The notes under the pieces: model-generated
The model's input: only the letters and a program-made list of their open reading frames with translations
Told to the model about the DNA's origin: nothing
Databases searched by the model: none
Made by a program: the position numbers and the translations under genes
Part shown: piece after piece, positions 26,204-35,466 of the stretch
Position numbering within the stretch: the stretch's first letter is position 1
Layout: the number at the start of each line of letters is the position of its first letter
Source: Pseudomonas putida
GTDB taxonomy: Bacteria; Pseudomonadota; Gammaproteobacteria; Pseudomonadales; Pseudomonadaceae
DNA: 64,000 nt
Assembly (NCBI RefSeq): GCF_003228315.1
Contig: NZ_CP029693.1
Span: forward strand, 5,552,501-5,616,500
Direction of reading: 5' to 3'

Positions 26204-27100
26204 ATGATGTCAACGCTACCTTCGTTGGGGTTTGCCGGAATCGGTCTGATGGGGCTGCCGATGTGCCGGCGTCTGCTGGCCGCGGGTTATCCGCTGACGG
26301 TGTGGAACCGTAATCCGGCCAAGTGCGCGGCACTGGTCGAAGCCGGTGCCCGCCAGGTCGCCATCCCGGCCGAACTGTGCCAGCACGCCGACGTGGTGAT
26401 GCTGTGCCTGGCGGACACCTCGGTGGTGCGCGAGGTGGTGTTTGGTGCGACGGGGATTGCCGAGGGCGCGAAAAGCGGCCAGTTGCTGGTGGATTTCTCC
26501 AGCCTTGAACCCACCGCGACGCGGGAAATGGCAGCAGAGCTGCACAGTAAAACCGGTATGGGCTGGCTCGATGCGCCGGTGTCCGGTGGCGTGGTCGGTG
26601 CCGAGGCGGGCAGTCTGGCGATCATGGTCGGCGGCGATGCAGTGGATCTTGAGCGAGTGAAACCCGTTCTGTCGAGCCTGGGACAGCGGGTGACGCACAT
26701 GGGCGCGGTCGGGGCGGGGCAGGTGACCAAGGCTTGCAATCAGATGATCGTGGCCTGCAACGCGCTGGTGATTGCCGAAGTGGTGGCGCTGGCGGAGCGT
26801 TCCGGAGTCGATGCCAGTCTGATCGCCGAGGCGCTGGCCGGTGGCTTTGCCGACTCCAAGCCCTTGCAGATCCTCGCCCCGCAGATGGCCGAAAGTCGTT
26901 TCGAGCCGGTGAAGTGGCACGTGCGAACCTTGCTCAAGGATCTGGATACAGCCGTGAAGTTTTCTCGCGAACAGGGTTCGGCGACGCCGGTCAGCGGCCT
27001 GGCGGCGCAACTGATGCGACTGCACGGTGCTCAGGGGTATCTGGAAAAGGATCCTTCTACATTAGTGCGGATGTACCGTGAACCAGACTCAGCGAAGTGA
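26204..27100 (+). CDS. Beta-hydroxyacid dehydrogenase (3-hydroxyisobutyrate dehydrogenase family)
   Basis: This NAD(P)-dependent enzyme of 298 residues has an N-terminal Rossmann motif (GFAGIGLMGLPMCRRLLAAG), the substrate signature DAPVSGGVVGAEAGSLAIMV, and the catalytic lysine in GAGQVTKACNQMIV. A helical C-terminal domain starts at about 170. The family includes 3-hydroxyisobutyrate, tartronate-semialdehyde and threonate dehydrogenases, and the substrate cannot be fixed from sequence alone. The start is one of two tandem ATGs (26204 or 26207) behind AGAGGCG. Its 3' end overlaps the convergent GGDEF-EAL gene by 44 bases. Confidence 0.85.
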   Translation: MMSTLPSLGFAGIGLMGLPMCRRLLAAGYPLTVWNRNPAKCAALVEAGARQVAIPAELCQHADVVMLCLADTSVVREVVFGATGIAEGAKSGQLLVDFSSLEPTATREMAAELHSKTGMGWLDAPVSGGVVGAEAGSLAIMVGGDAVDLERVKPVLSSLGQRVTHMGAVGAGQVTKACNQMIVACNALVIAEVVALAERSGVDASLIAEALAGGFADSKPLQILAPQMAESRFEPVKWHVRTLLKDLDTAVKFSREQGSATPVSGLAAQLMRLHGAQGYLEKDPSTLVRMYREPDSAK

Positions 27101-29273
27101 GGGTGTAGCGGTTCTTGCGCTGATTGATCTCGTTCAGCACTGGATGTAGTTCGGCCAGCGGCACAGGGCGGCTGAGCAGGTAGCCTTGGGCGAAATCGCA
27201 GTCGTGGCTTTCGAGAAACTGGTATTGCTCGAAGGTTTCGACGCCCTCGGTCACCACTTGCAGGTGCAGGGTATGGGCCATGGCAATGATCGCCTGGACG
27301 ATCTCCATGTCCTGGGTTGATTTGGGGATGTCCTGAATGAACGAGCGGTCGATTTTCAGCGTGTTGAGTGGCAGGCGCTTGAGGTAGGCCAGGGACGAAT
27401 ATCCCGTGCCGAAGTCATCGATAGAGAGCGCTACGCCCAGGGCACGAATCTGCTGCAGCAACTCCAGGGTATCGGCGATATTGCCCATCAGCGCATTTTC
27501 CGTAACCTCCAGTTCCAGCCGTTGCGGTGTCACTCCGGTGCTGCGCAATACCTGCTCGATTTCACCCGCCAGTTCAACCCGGGCCAGGCTCAGGGGCGAG
27601 CAGTTCACGGCGATTTTCATTGTCTCGCAACCCTGGCGCGATAACTCGCCCAGGTCTTCGCAGGCCTTGCGCAGGACCCAGTTGTCCAGTTCGCTGATCA
27701 GGCCATTGGCTTCGGCCAGGGGGATGAAACGGTCGGGAGCGAGGAATCCGTGTACCGGATGTTGCCAGCGAATCAAGGCTTCCAGCTTGCTGACTTCGCC
27801 GGTTTTCAGGTCGTAGATCGGCTGGTAATAGAGCATCAGACCCGCGCCTTCGCGCAGGGCATGGCGCAGTTCTTCTTCCAGTTGCAGCTCCAGCGTGGCG
27901 CGGGCCTTGAGGTTGGCGCTGAAGAAATTCAAGCCGTTACGACCACTGCCCTTGGACTGATACAGGGCCAGGTCGGCATTTTTCAGCAATTCATCGCAGG
28001 TCTTGCCATCCTCGGGAAACAGGCTGATGCCGATGCTGGTGGTCATGACCATGCGCCGCCCGGCCAGCTCGATCGGCTCCTTCATTTTCAACATGATGTT
28101 CTGGGCCAGTTGGCGCGCCTCTTCGCGATCATGCAGGTTGATCAGCATGCAGAATTCGTCGCCGCCGAAGCGCGCCACCACATCTTCGTGGCTGCGCAGC
28201 GAGCTTTTGATGTGGCCGGCGAGCACTTTGAGCAGTTCGTCGCCGGCATCGTGTCCGAGGCTGTCATTGATGCGCTTGAAATGGTCGATGTCGAGAAACA
28301 GCACCGCCAGCATGCCGCCGGTGTGGGTCTTCTCGATGAGCTTTTCGGCGAAGAGTTGGTTGAAACCACGGCGGTTGATGAGGTTGGTCAGCGGATCGAA
28401 GTGCGCCACCTGTTGCAGGGATGCGCGGGCCTGATCCAGCTGACTGAGCAATGAATTGACCCGTTGCAGGTCGTTTTCCTTGTGTTGCAGCTTCTTGTCT
28501 GCCAGCGCCGCACTGATGCTGCTGCCAATGATCAGCAGGGCCATGACTGCGACCGTCAGGCCCAGTTGAAAGTGATTGTTTTCCGCAGGCTGCGTCAGGA
28601 CGCTGCCCGCTGGCAGCACCAGATCGAAGGCCGCCATCCCGGTGAAGTGCATGCTGACAATGCCGGCGCCCAGGACCAGGCTGGCGCAGTACTTGAGCAG
28701 TTGATGAAACATGCCGGTGCCGTTGCGCAGGTAGCTCGACAACAGCAGTGCCGCCAGGCTGGCGCCAATCGCAATCACGATGGACAGGGCGAACAGGACA
28801 GGTTGGTAGTAGACGACCGCCTGCGAGCGCAGCGCGGACATGCCGACGTAATGCATGGTGGCGATGCCCAGGCCGACCCAGATCGAAGCTTTCAGGCAAT
28901 GCCGGAAGTTCAGGGCCGGGCGACTGAGGGTTTGCATCGCCAGCCGTGCAGCGAGCAGGGCGATGAACAGGGAGGCAAGGGTGACAGGCAGTTGGTAGTG
29001 GATGTTGATAGGGGCCTGAAAGGCCAGCATGCCGATGAAATGCATGGCCCAGATGCCACCGGCCAGGCATCCGGCACCGACCCAGCGCCAGAGTCGGCGG
29101 GACGCGGGTTTTTCCGCGTGTGCGACCCGCTCCGCCATGTCCAGCGTCGCGAAACTGCCGGCACAGGCGACCAGAAAAGCCAGTAGAACGAGAAAAGGGT
29201 CATGCATGCAATTGAGAATGACCTGTCCGCCCTCTGGCAGCCCAGCAATGAAATGCAGACCCAGCCACTCCAT
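27057..29273 (-). CDS. MHYT-GGDEF-EAL membrane c-di-GMP protein (MucR/NbdA-like)
   Basis: The 738-residue protein starts with a seven-helix MHYT sensor, with MHFIG (about 77), MHYVG (140) and MHFTG (208) as the three motifs proposed to bind copper and sense O2, CO or NO. A coiled-coil linker (about 258-290) leads to a GGDEF domain with an intact GGDEF at 370-374 and an EAL domain with EAL at 498-500. The EAL domain retains DDFGTGYSS, KIDRSFI and TEGVET, so both cyclase and phosphodiesterase chemistry look possible. The position of the I-site Arg is Ser (S-H-E-D before VVARF), so product inhibition may be absent. The architecture is that of MucR and NbdA of P. aeruginosa. The start could alternatively be the ATG 66 bases downstream (MHDPF). 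Confidence 0.88.
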   Translation of the reverse strand: MEWLGLHFIAGLPEGGQVILNCMHDPFLVLLAFLVACAGSFATLDMAERVAHAEKPASRRLWRWVGAGCLAGGIWAMHFIGMLAFQAPINIHYQLPVTLASLFIALLAARLAMQTLSRPALNFRHCLKASIWVGLGIATMHYVGMSALRSQAVVYYQPVLFALSIVIAIGASLAALLLSSYLRNGTGMFHQLLKYCASLVLGAGIVSMHFTGMAAFDLVLPAGSVLTQPAENNHFQLGLTVAVMALLIIGSSISAALADKKLQHKENDLQRVNSLLSQLDQARASLQQVAHFDPLTNLINRRGFNQLFAEKLIEKTHTGGMLAVLFLDIDHFKRINDSLGHDAGDELLKVLAGHIKSSLRSHEDVVARFGGDEFCMLINLHDREEARQLAQNIMLKMKEPIELAGRRMVMTTSIGISLFPEDGKTCDELLKNADLALYQSKGSGRNGLNFFSANLKARATLELQLEEELRHALREGAGLMLYYQPIYDLKTGEVSKLEALIRWQHPVHGFLAPDRFIPLAEANGLISELDNWVLRKACEDLGELSRQGCETMKIAVNCSPLSLARVELAGEIEQVLRSTGVTPQRLELEVTENALMGNIADTLELLQQIRALGVALSIDDFGTGYSSLAYLKRLPLNTLKIDRSFIQDIPKSTQDMEIVQAIIAMAHTLHLQVVTEGVETFEQYQFLESHDCDFAQGYLLSRPVPLAELHPVLNEINQRKNRYTLTSLSLVHGTSALM

Positions 29274-29418
29274 AACATGCCCCGTCTTGTTGCCTTGACC
29301 GGCGCAAGGACACCGGAGAGTGCCTTGGAGTATAGAGGGCGTGCACAGGCTGCAAGAGGTGATGGCACTTTAGGGTCAATAAATTTGTTATTAACCCTAT
29401 AGCGTTCGGTGCTAAGAA

Positions 29419-29784
29419 TCAGGCGCTTAGTTGCTCAACAACGGCTGCGGTGGGCTCCAGAGGCGGCAAACCGAATGCCGCGCGTGCCGCGTCACAGTCG
29501 GTATTGACCTGACCATCGACCCAGGAGGCCTCGAATTCCCGACAAGGGGTCGAGCGTTGCTCATAAATCGTGCATTTCACTTCGCTTCCCACTTCCCCCT
29601 CCAGGCTGGTGCAGCGTGGGGATTTGCAGTTGGTACCCAGCATCGCCACCCGGCTGGGGGTGATTTGCTCGACAAGCTCATCGGGCACGGTTCCGCCGGA
29701 TGAGGCGCATTCACCCCAAAAAAATGACACGCGAAAGAAGGAACAGCAGGCACCGCAATTCAGACACGGACTGACTTCGGACAT
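29419..29784 (-). CDS. YkgJ-family cysteine-cluster protein
   Basis: The 121-residue protein shows the YkgJ (UPF0153) pattern: CLNCGACCSFF at 8-18, C26, C53 and C58 in the middle, C71, C81 in TPCREF and C97. These cysteines probably bind a metal ion (Zn or Fe-S). No enzymatic role is established for the family. It is transcribed towards the c-di-GMP gene. Confidence 0.85.
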   Translation of the reverse strand: MSEVSPCLNCGACCSFFRVSFFWGECASSGGTVPDELVEQITPSRVAMLGTNCKSPRCTSLEGEVGSEVKCTIYEQRSTPCREFEASWVDGQVNTDCDAARAAFGLPPLEPTAAVVEQLSA

Positions 29785-30075
29785 GGGTAATTATCTAAGG
29801 AGGAGTGGGGAGGCCGGGGGGCTGACAAGGCCGCTATTCTAGGCTTCGCCAGCGGCTTGGAAAGGGGGGTAGAGAGGTATTTTTCAACGGCTGGACGTGC
29901 GGTCACAACCACCGCTGCGCACGGAAGAACATTGGACTTCACGGGTGTGCTTGGGCGAACGTTCGCCATGGGCTGATATCAGCCGGGCGAATAATGACAG
30001 ACAGTTGCGACGGGCCTGTCTAGATTGCAGATTCCGGGGAAACGACGCCCCAATAACAATAAAAGAGACGGACCC

Positions 30076-31425
30076 ATGCAGAACTCGACCCAAGCGGCGA
30101 ATGCCTGGCGCATTCTGTTCCTGTTGTTCCTGGCCAATCTGTTCAACTTTTTCGACCGCACCATTCCCGCCATCATCATCGAACCGATCCGCATGGAATG
30201 GCACCTCAGCGACTTTCAGCTGGGGATCATCGGTACTGCATTCACCATTGTCTACGCGATTGCCGGCCTGCCTCTGGGGCGGATGGCCGATACCGGCTCG
30301 CGCAGCAAGTTGATGGGCTGGGGATTGGCGGCGTGGAGCGGGCTGACGGCTGTCAATGGCATGGTGGGCAGTTTCTGGAGCTTCCTGATCGTGCGCATGG
30401 GCATCGGCATTGGTGAAGCCAGCTACGCGCCAGCCGCCAATTCGCTGATCGGCGATCTGTTTCCGGCCCATCGCCGGGCGCGGGCCATGGGGATCTTCAT
30501 GCTCGGCTTGCCACTGGGGCTGTTGCTGGCGTTTTTCACCATCGGCGCGATGGTCAAGGCGTTCGACAGCTGGCGTGCGCCGTTCTTTATTGCTGCCGTG
30601 CCGGGGCTGATCCTGGCGATCTTCATGTTTTACATCAAGGAACCCAAGCGCGGTGCCGCCGAGAGTGTGCAGGTGTCACAGGAGAAGGTCGACCGGCCGA
30701 TCCGCCGTGTCCTGGCGGTACCGACGTTCCTCTGGCTGGTGCTGGCCGGGTTGTGCTTCAACTTCGCCACCTATGCCTGCAACTCATTCCTGGTGCCGAT
30801 GCTGCAGCGCTATTTCCTGTTGCCGTTGCAGGAGGCTGCAGTCGCGACCGGGGTCATCGTCGGTGTGACCGGCTTGGTGGGCCTGACGTTGGGGGGATGG
30901 ATTGCGGACAAGATTCACCAGCGCGTCGCCAACGGCCGCCTGCTGTTTGCCGCCTTCAGCCTGATCATTTCCACCTTGTGCACGGCATGGGCGCTGCATT
31001 CAGGGCGGATCGAGATTGGCGTGTTTGTCGCGGTGTTCAGTCTGGGCTGGCTGTTTGCGTACAACTTCTACACCTGCGTTTATACGGCGATGCAGGATGT
31101 GGTCGAACCACGTCTGCGGGCCACGGCCATGGCGTTGTTCTTTGCCGGCTTGTACCTGTTGGGTGGTGGGCTGGGGCCGGTGGTAGTCGGCGCCTTGTCC
31201 GATCACTTTGCGCACACCGCCATGTTGGCGGCGGGTGCCGAGCAAATGACCGAGGCGTTCAAGGCGGTCGGCCTGCATGACGCGATGTACCTGATTCCGG
31301 TGGCGCTGTTTTTCACCATGGTGTTTCTGGTGCTGGCGTCGCGGTGTTTTGTGCGGGATGCGAAGCGGATGAAGGATGGGTTGGGGGTTGTGGTTGAGCC
31401 TGAGAGAACTGCAGCGACTGCTTGA
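30076..31425 (+). CDS. MFS transporter, Spinster-like
   Basis: The 449-residue inner-membrane carrier has about 12 helices. The first helix reads FLLFLANLFNFFDRTIPAII, and the family motif A in loop 2-3 is GRMADTGSRSKLMGWG. The acidic/aromatic region IGIGEASYAPAANSLIGDLF is typical of Spinster-type MFS proteins, which export or import lipids, organic acids or sugars. The substrate is unknown. The start at 30076 follows GAGACGGACCC; the longer frame from 30025 has no good Shine-Dalgarno sequence. Confidence 0.85.
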   Translation: MQNSTQAANAWRILFLLFLANLFNFFDRTIPAIIIEPIRMEWHLSDFQLGIIGTAFTIVYAIAGLPLGRMADTGSRSKLMGWGLAAWSGLTAVNGMVGSFWSFLIVRMGIGIGEASYAPAANSLIGDLFPAHRRARAMGIFMLGLPLGLLLAFFTIGAMVKAFDSWRAPFFIAAVPGLILAIFMFYIKEPKRGAAESVQVSQEKVDRPIRRVLAVPTFLWLVLAGLCFNFATYACNSFLVPMLQRYFLLPLQEAAVATGVIVGVTGLVGLTLGGWIADKIHQRVANGRLLFAAFSLIISTLCTAWALHSGRIEIGVFVAVFSLGWLFAYNFYTCVYTAMQDVVEPRLRATAMALFFAGLYLLGGGLGPVVVGALSDHFAHTAMLAAGAEQMTEAFKAVGLHDAMYLIPVALFFTMVFLVLASRCFVRDAKRMKDGLGVVVEPERTAATA

Positions 31426-31430
31426 TTGCT

Positions 31431-31505
31431 ATCGCGAGCAGGCTCGCTCCTACAGGGATTTTGCATGCACTGACGTTCAAATGTAGGAGCGAGCCTGCTC
31501 GCGAT
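31431..31505. repeat. REPIN (inverted REP pair, GCGAGCCTGCTCGC type)
   Basis: The arms 31431-31457 and 31482-31505 are perfect inverted copies of ATCGCGAGCAGGCTCGCTCC. The pair starts 6 bases after the MFS stop codon. Confidence 0.92.
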
Positions 31506-31542
31506 GAGGCCAACTTCAGCAACACAAAACTCAAGCAAACAA

Positions 31543-31576
31543 AAAGGCCCGCATCACTGCGGGCCTTCTTTTTTAG
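31543..31576. terminator. Bidirectional intrinsic terminator
   Basis: AAGGCCCGC-ATCACT-GCGGGCCTT is flanked by AAAA and TTTTTT. It serves the convergent MFS and rapA genes. Confidence 0.92.
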
Positions 31577-31592
31577 CGGTGGAGCAGGGGGC

Positions 31593-34439
31593 TTAACCCG
31601 CCACCAACACCCGAATCGCTTCCAGTCGCAGCGCCGCCTTGTCGAGCATGGCCAAACCTTGCTCGCGTTGTTTGCGCAGGGCGACCAGTTCGCTGTCACG
31701 AACCGTCGGGTTGACCGCTTGCAACGCGGTCAGGCGTGCCAGTTCCTCATCGGTATCGGCAGCCAGACGACGTTGTGCTTCCGCCACGCGCTCGGCATGA
31801 CGCGGGAAGACTTTGTCTTCGCCGGCGTTGATCCGAGGCGTCAGTTGATCGCGTTGGGCCTGGATGAATTTGTTGGCGCTGGCGCGCGGCACGCTTTCGA
31901 GTTGATCGTTCAAGGTTTCAAACGCGACACGGGCCGACAGGTCGTTGCCGTTGGCGTCGAGCAGGCAGCGCAGGGCGGCTGGCGGCAGGTAACGACCCAG
32001 TTGCAGCGAGCGTGGGGCGACCACTTCGCTGACGTAGAGCAGTTCCAGCAACACCGTGCCGGGCTTGAGCGCCTTGTTCTTGATCAGCGCCACGGCGGTG
32101 TTGCCCATGGAGCCGGACAGCACCAGGTCCATGCCGCCCTGCACCATCGGGTGTTCCCAGGTGATGAACTGCATGTCTTCGCGGGACAGCGCCTGGTTGC
32201 GGTCGTAGGTGATGGTCACGCCTTCGTCGTCGCCCAGCGGGAAGCTGGCGTCGAGCATTTTTTCGCTCGGCTTGAGGATCAGGGCGTTTTCCGAATGGTC
32301 CTCGCTGTCGATACCGAACGCATCGAACAGGGTTTCCATGTAGATCGGCAGGGCGAACTGGTCATCTTGCTCGAGAATCGCTTCCACCAGCGCATCACCT
32401 TCGCCCGCGCCGCCCGAATTGAGTTCCAGCAGGCGGTCGCGACCGGTGTGCAGCTCGGCTTCCAGACGCTCGCGCTCGGTGCGCGCTTCGTTGATCAGCG
32501 CTTGCCACTCACCGTCGTCGGCCTCTTCCAGCAGCGGCAGCAGGCGTGGGCCGAACTGATGCTGCAGGGCGTTGCCGGTCGGGCAGGTGTTGAGGAAGGC
32601 GTTCAGCGCTTCGTGGTACCACTGGAACAGACGCTCTTGCGGGCTGGTTTCCAGGTACGGCACGTGCAATTGGATGGTGTGCTTCTGGCCGATCCGGTCC
32701 AGGCGACCGATACGCTGCTCGAGCAGGTCCGGGTGGGACGGCAGGTCGAACAGCACCAGGTGATGGGAGAACTGGAAGTTGCGGCCTTCACTGCCGATTT
32801 CCGAACAGATCAGCACTTGCGCGCCAAATTCTTCGTCGGCGAAGTACGCGGCGGCGCGGTCACGCTCAAGGATGTTCATGCCCTCGTGGAACACCGTGGC
32901 CGGGATGCCGGAGCGTACGCGCAGGGCGTCTTCCAGGTCCATGGCGGTTTCGGCGTGGGCGCAGATCACCAGCACTTTGGTGCGCTTGAGCATTTTCAGC
33001 TGGTCGATCAGCCATTCGACACGCGGGTCGAATTTCCACCAGCGCTCTTCTTCACTGGCGTCCGGCTGGGCCTGGAAGCTGACCTCCGGGTACAGCTCGG
33101 CGTGATCGCCCAACGGCAGTTCGAGGTATTCGTCCGGGCACGGCAGCGGGTACGGGTGCAGTTTGCGCTCCGGGAAACCCTGCACCGCGGCGCGGGTATT
33201 ACGGAACAGCACGCGACCGGTGCCGTGACGGTCCAACAGTTCGCGCACAAGGCGGGCGCTGGCTTCGGTGTCGCCGTCGTTGACCGCGGCCAGCAAGGCT
33301 TCGCCTTCGTTGCCGAGGAAACCGTTGATGGTCTGGTGGGCTTGCGGCGACAGGCGGCCCTTTTCCAGCAACTCCTGAACAGCCTCGGCGACCGGACGAT
33401 AGTTTTCGCTTTCGGCACGGAAGGCGTTCAGGTCGTGGAAGCGATTCGGATCGAGCAGGCGCAGACGAGCGAAGTGGCTGTCCTGGCCCAGTTGTTCCGG
33501 GGTTGCGGTCAGCAGCAGCACGCCAGGGATCGTCTCGGCGAGTTGCTCGACCAGCGAGTATTCAGGGCTGACCTGATCTTCGTGCCACACCAGGTGGTGG
33601 GCTTCGTCGACCACCAGCAAGTCCCAACCGGCTGCGAACAGCGCATCCTGGGCCTTTTCGTCGTCCACCAGCCACTCCAGCGCAACCAGTGCCAGTTGGG
33701 TGTCTTCGAACGGGTTGGAGGCATCGCTTTCGATGAAACGCTCCTCGTCGAACAGCGCGACTTGCAGGTTGAAGCGGCGGCGCATTTCCACCAGCCACTG
33801 GTGCTGGAGGTTTTCCGGTACCAGGATCAGCACGCGATTGGCGCGACCCGACAGCAGCTGGCGATGGATGACCAGACCGGCCTCGATGGTTTTGCCCAGG
33901 CCCACTTCGTCCGCCAGCAGAACCCGTGGTGCGATACGGTCAGCCACTTCCCGGGCGATGTGCAATTGGTGCGCGATCGGTTGTGCACGCACGCCACCCA
34001 GGCCCCACAGGGAAGACTGAAGCTGGCGGCTGGTGTGTTCCAGCGTGTGGTAGCGCAGGGAGAACCAGGCCAGCGGATCGATCTGCCCGGCGAACAGGCG
34101 GTCGCTGGCCAGACGGAACTGGATGAAGTTCGACAGTTGGGTTTCCGGCAGGGTGACAACTTCGTTCTGTGCATTGAGGCCGTGGTAAACCAGCAGGCCG
34201 TCCATGTCATCGACTTCGCGAACGGTCAGTTTCCAGCCTTCGAAGTGGGTGATGGTGTCACCCGGTGAAAACCGCACACGGGTGAGGGGCGCATTCCGTA
34301 GCGCGTACTGGCGGGTGTCGCCAGTGGCCGGGTAGAGCACGGTCAACAAGCGCCCGTCCTGTGCCAGGACGGTGCCCAAACCCAACTCCGCTTCGCTGTC
34401 ACTGATCCAGCGTTGCCCCGGTTGATACTGCTGCGCCAT
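31593..34439 (-). CDS. rapA: RNA polymerase-associated ATPase RapA (HepA)
   Basis: RapA is a Swi2/Snf2 translocase bound to RNA polymerase that recycles stalled or post-termination polymerase. The 948 residues match the family. The N-terminal Tudor-like region (about 1-110, GQRWISDSEAELGLG) is followed by a helicase core with Walker A DEVGLGKTIEAGL (about 173-185) and the DEAH box VVDEAHHL. The C-terminal lobe includes the LDRIGQKHTIQLHVPY region of Snf2 motif VI. The gene is monocistronic. A probable promoter lies in the 230-base region shared with the divergent small-protein gene. Confidence 0.95.
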   Translation of the reverse strand: MAQQYQPGQRWISDSEAELGLGTVLAQDGRLLTVLYPATGDTRQYALRNAPLTRVRFSPGDTITHFEGWKLTVREVDDMDGLLVYHGLNAQNEVVTLPETQLSNFIQFRLASDRLFAGQIDPLAWFSLRYHTLEHTSRQLQSSLWGLGGVRAQPIAHQLHIAREVADRIAPRVLLADEVGLGKTIEAGLVIHRQLLSGRANRVLILVPENLQHQWLVEMRRRFNLQVALFDEERFIESDASNPFEDTQLALVALEWLVDDEKAQDALFAAGWDLLVVDEAHHLVWHEDQVSPEYSLVEQLAETIPGVLLLTATPEQLGQDSHFARLRLLDPNRFHDLNAFRAESENYRPVAEAVQELLEKGRLSPQAHQTINGFLGNEGEALLAAVNDGDTEASARLVRELLDRHGTGRVLFRNTRAAVQGFPERKLHPYPLPCPDEYLELPLGDHAELYPEVSFQAQPDASEEERWWKFDPRVEWLIDQLKMLKRTKVLVICAHAETAMDLEDALRVRSGIPATVFHEGMNILERDRAAAYFADEEFGAQVLICSEIGSEGRNFQFSHHLVLFDLPSHPDLLEQRIGRLDRIGQKHTIQLHVPYLETSPQERLFQWYHEALNAFLNTCPTGNALQHQFGPRLLPLLEEADDGEWQALINEARTERERLEAELHTGRDRLLELNSGGAGEGDALVEAILEQDDQFALPIYMETLFDAFGIDSEDHSENALILKPSEKMLDASFPLGDDEGVTITYDRNQALSREDMQFITWEHPMVQGGMDLVLSGSMGNTAVALIKNKALKPGTVLLELLYVSEVVAPRSLQLGRYLPPAALRCLLDANGNDLSARVAFETLNDQLESVPRASANKFIQAQRDQLTPRINAGEDKVFPRHAERVAEAQRRLAADTDEELARLTALQAVNPTVRDSELVALRKQREQGLAMLDKAALRLEAIRVLVAG

Positions 34440-34669
34440 GCTGCCTGACTCCCACCTTGAAAAAGCGGGCTATGTTAACGGAACAGGTCTTAAGACCAAA
34501 GGAATACCTGTGCCGCCGCCGCTGTAGAGGGCGGTCTTTTGCTCGAAAAGACCTCAAGTGATCGTAGTCGGTGACATCTTGTAGAGTGCCAAATGGGTCA
34601 CAGTTTGCGACCGATGGCTCAAGTCGCCTGCGCCGCAGCCGACATCCTGCCGACAGGAGACCAAAAATT

Positions 34670-35011
34670 ATGCTGCCACCGATGCTCCCCCTGAGTGCCG
34701 TGCCGGTCACTTCCCAGCACGATCCGATTCGCCCGCGCCCGGACATCGCACCTGTGGTGCCGATGCAGGAGAGTTCCACCGACAGCACCATCGACCTGAG
34801 AAATCGCGATCCTGAAGACGCCGTCCTGCTGTTGCGCGAAGAGCAACGTAAAAAGCAGGAGCGCGAGCGTCGCCGTCGCGAAGCCGATGAGGATCCCGAA
34901 GCCCACCTGGCGATTCCCGGCACTGAGCTCAATGCCGACAACACCGTGCCGGTTGCGCCATTGATGGAAGATCAGCCGCGCCAGGGGTTGTGGGTCGATA
35001 TCGAGATTTGA
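34670..35011 (+). CDS. Conserved hypothetical protein, charged and Pro-rich
   Basis: The 113-residue soluble protein has a Pro-rich N terminus (MLPPMLPLSAVPVTSQHDP). A strongly charged helix follows (REEQRKKQERERRRREADED, about 60-80), then an acidic C terminus ending QPRQGLWVDIEI. Pseudomonas genomes carry similar proteins, sometimes labelled aspartate-semialdehyde dehydrogenase, but nothing here resembles that enzyme. The ATG at 34670 has AGGAGA at a good distance; the in-frame upstream start at 34571 lacks one. Confidence 0.65.
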   Translation: MLPPMLPLSAVPVTSQHDPIRPRPDIAPVVPMQESSTDSTIDLRNRDPEDAVLLLREEQRKKQERERRRREADEDPEAHLAIPGTELNADNTVPVAPLMEDQPRQGLWVDIEI

Positions 35012-35111
35012 AGTCGCGTCTGGTCAGCGTCGTCGTCAGACCGCATTATTGGCGCAGTGCTGCCCGATGACGGGGCAGCTGAATTTCATTCCAAGCGATG
35101 CACTGAACGCC

Positions 35112-35285
35112 ATGAGCCAAGACGACAAGCTGATCGACCTCAACGCCGAACGCGCCAAGCGTGTCCATGACCTCAACGAAAAACGCCTTAACGAAGTGCG
35201 CCAGGCGTTCGAGCAGGCCATGCCGTTGGGCACTGCGAAGAAAAAACCGAAGAACAAGTCAAAGAACAAGCCGAAAAAGCGCTGA
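35112..35285 (+). CDS. Small basic hypothetical protein
   Basis: The 57-residue product begins MSQDDKLIDLNAERAKRVHD, forms a probable helix and ends in a Lys/Asn/Pro tail (TAKKKPKNKSKNKPKKR). The basic tail suggests nucleic-acid contact, but no family is recognised. The start is uncertain: the in-frame ATG at 35067 would add 15 residues, and neither has a strong Shine-Dalgarno sequence. Confidence 0.55.
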   Translation: MSQDDKLIDLNAERAKRVHDLNEKRLNEVRQAFEQAMPLGTAKKKPKNKSKNKPKKR

Positions 35286-35291
35286 TCTCTT

Positions 35292-35335
35292 CCCTGCATC
35301 CCTGCATCCCTGCATCCCTGCATCCCTCCCTGCAT
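35292..35335. repeat. 8-bp tandem repeat
   Basis: Four perfect copies of CCCTGCAT are followed by a 4-base slip (CCCT) and a fifth copy, directly after the preceding stop codon. A TGCAT...ATGCA hairpin abuts it (35331-35346). Confidence 0.9.
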
Positions 35336-35387
35336 CGAATGATGCAGGTCAGTTTTTCCCCTTCTTTAAGCCCGGTCCCGGGCAACA

Positions 35388-35429
35388 TTGATCCCGGTCA
35401 ATATTTTCTCCTGCGCGATTGGTTAACTT
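35388..35429 (+). promoter_or_regulatory. Anr/FNR-type box and -10 element of the ccoM-like gene
   Basis: TTGATCCCGGTCAA (35388-35401) matches the Anr/Dnr consensus TTGATnnnnATCAA with one mismatch. A TAACTT at 35424-35429 sits where the -10 box of a class II Anr promoter (site centred near -41.5) should be. The translation start follows at 35467. Confidence 0.6.
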
Positions 35430-35466
35430 AGCTCCATCGCAACAAGGCAACCGCAGGAGACGCGTC

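Noticed and set aside
31422..34268. 948-codon open frame on the plus strand opposite rapA
   Set aside because: RapA is unmistakable on the minus strand; the antisense product is low-complexity (Gln/Val/Arg-rich) and has no motif.
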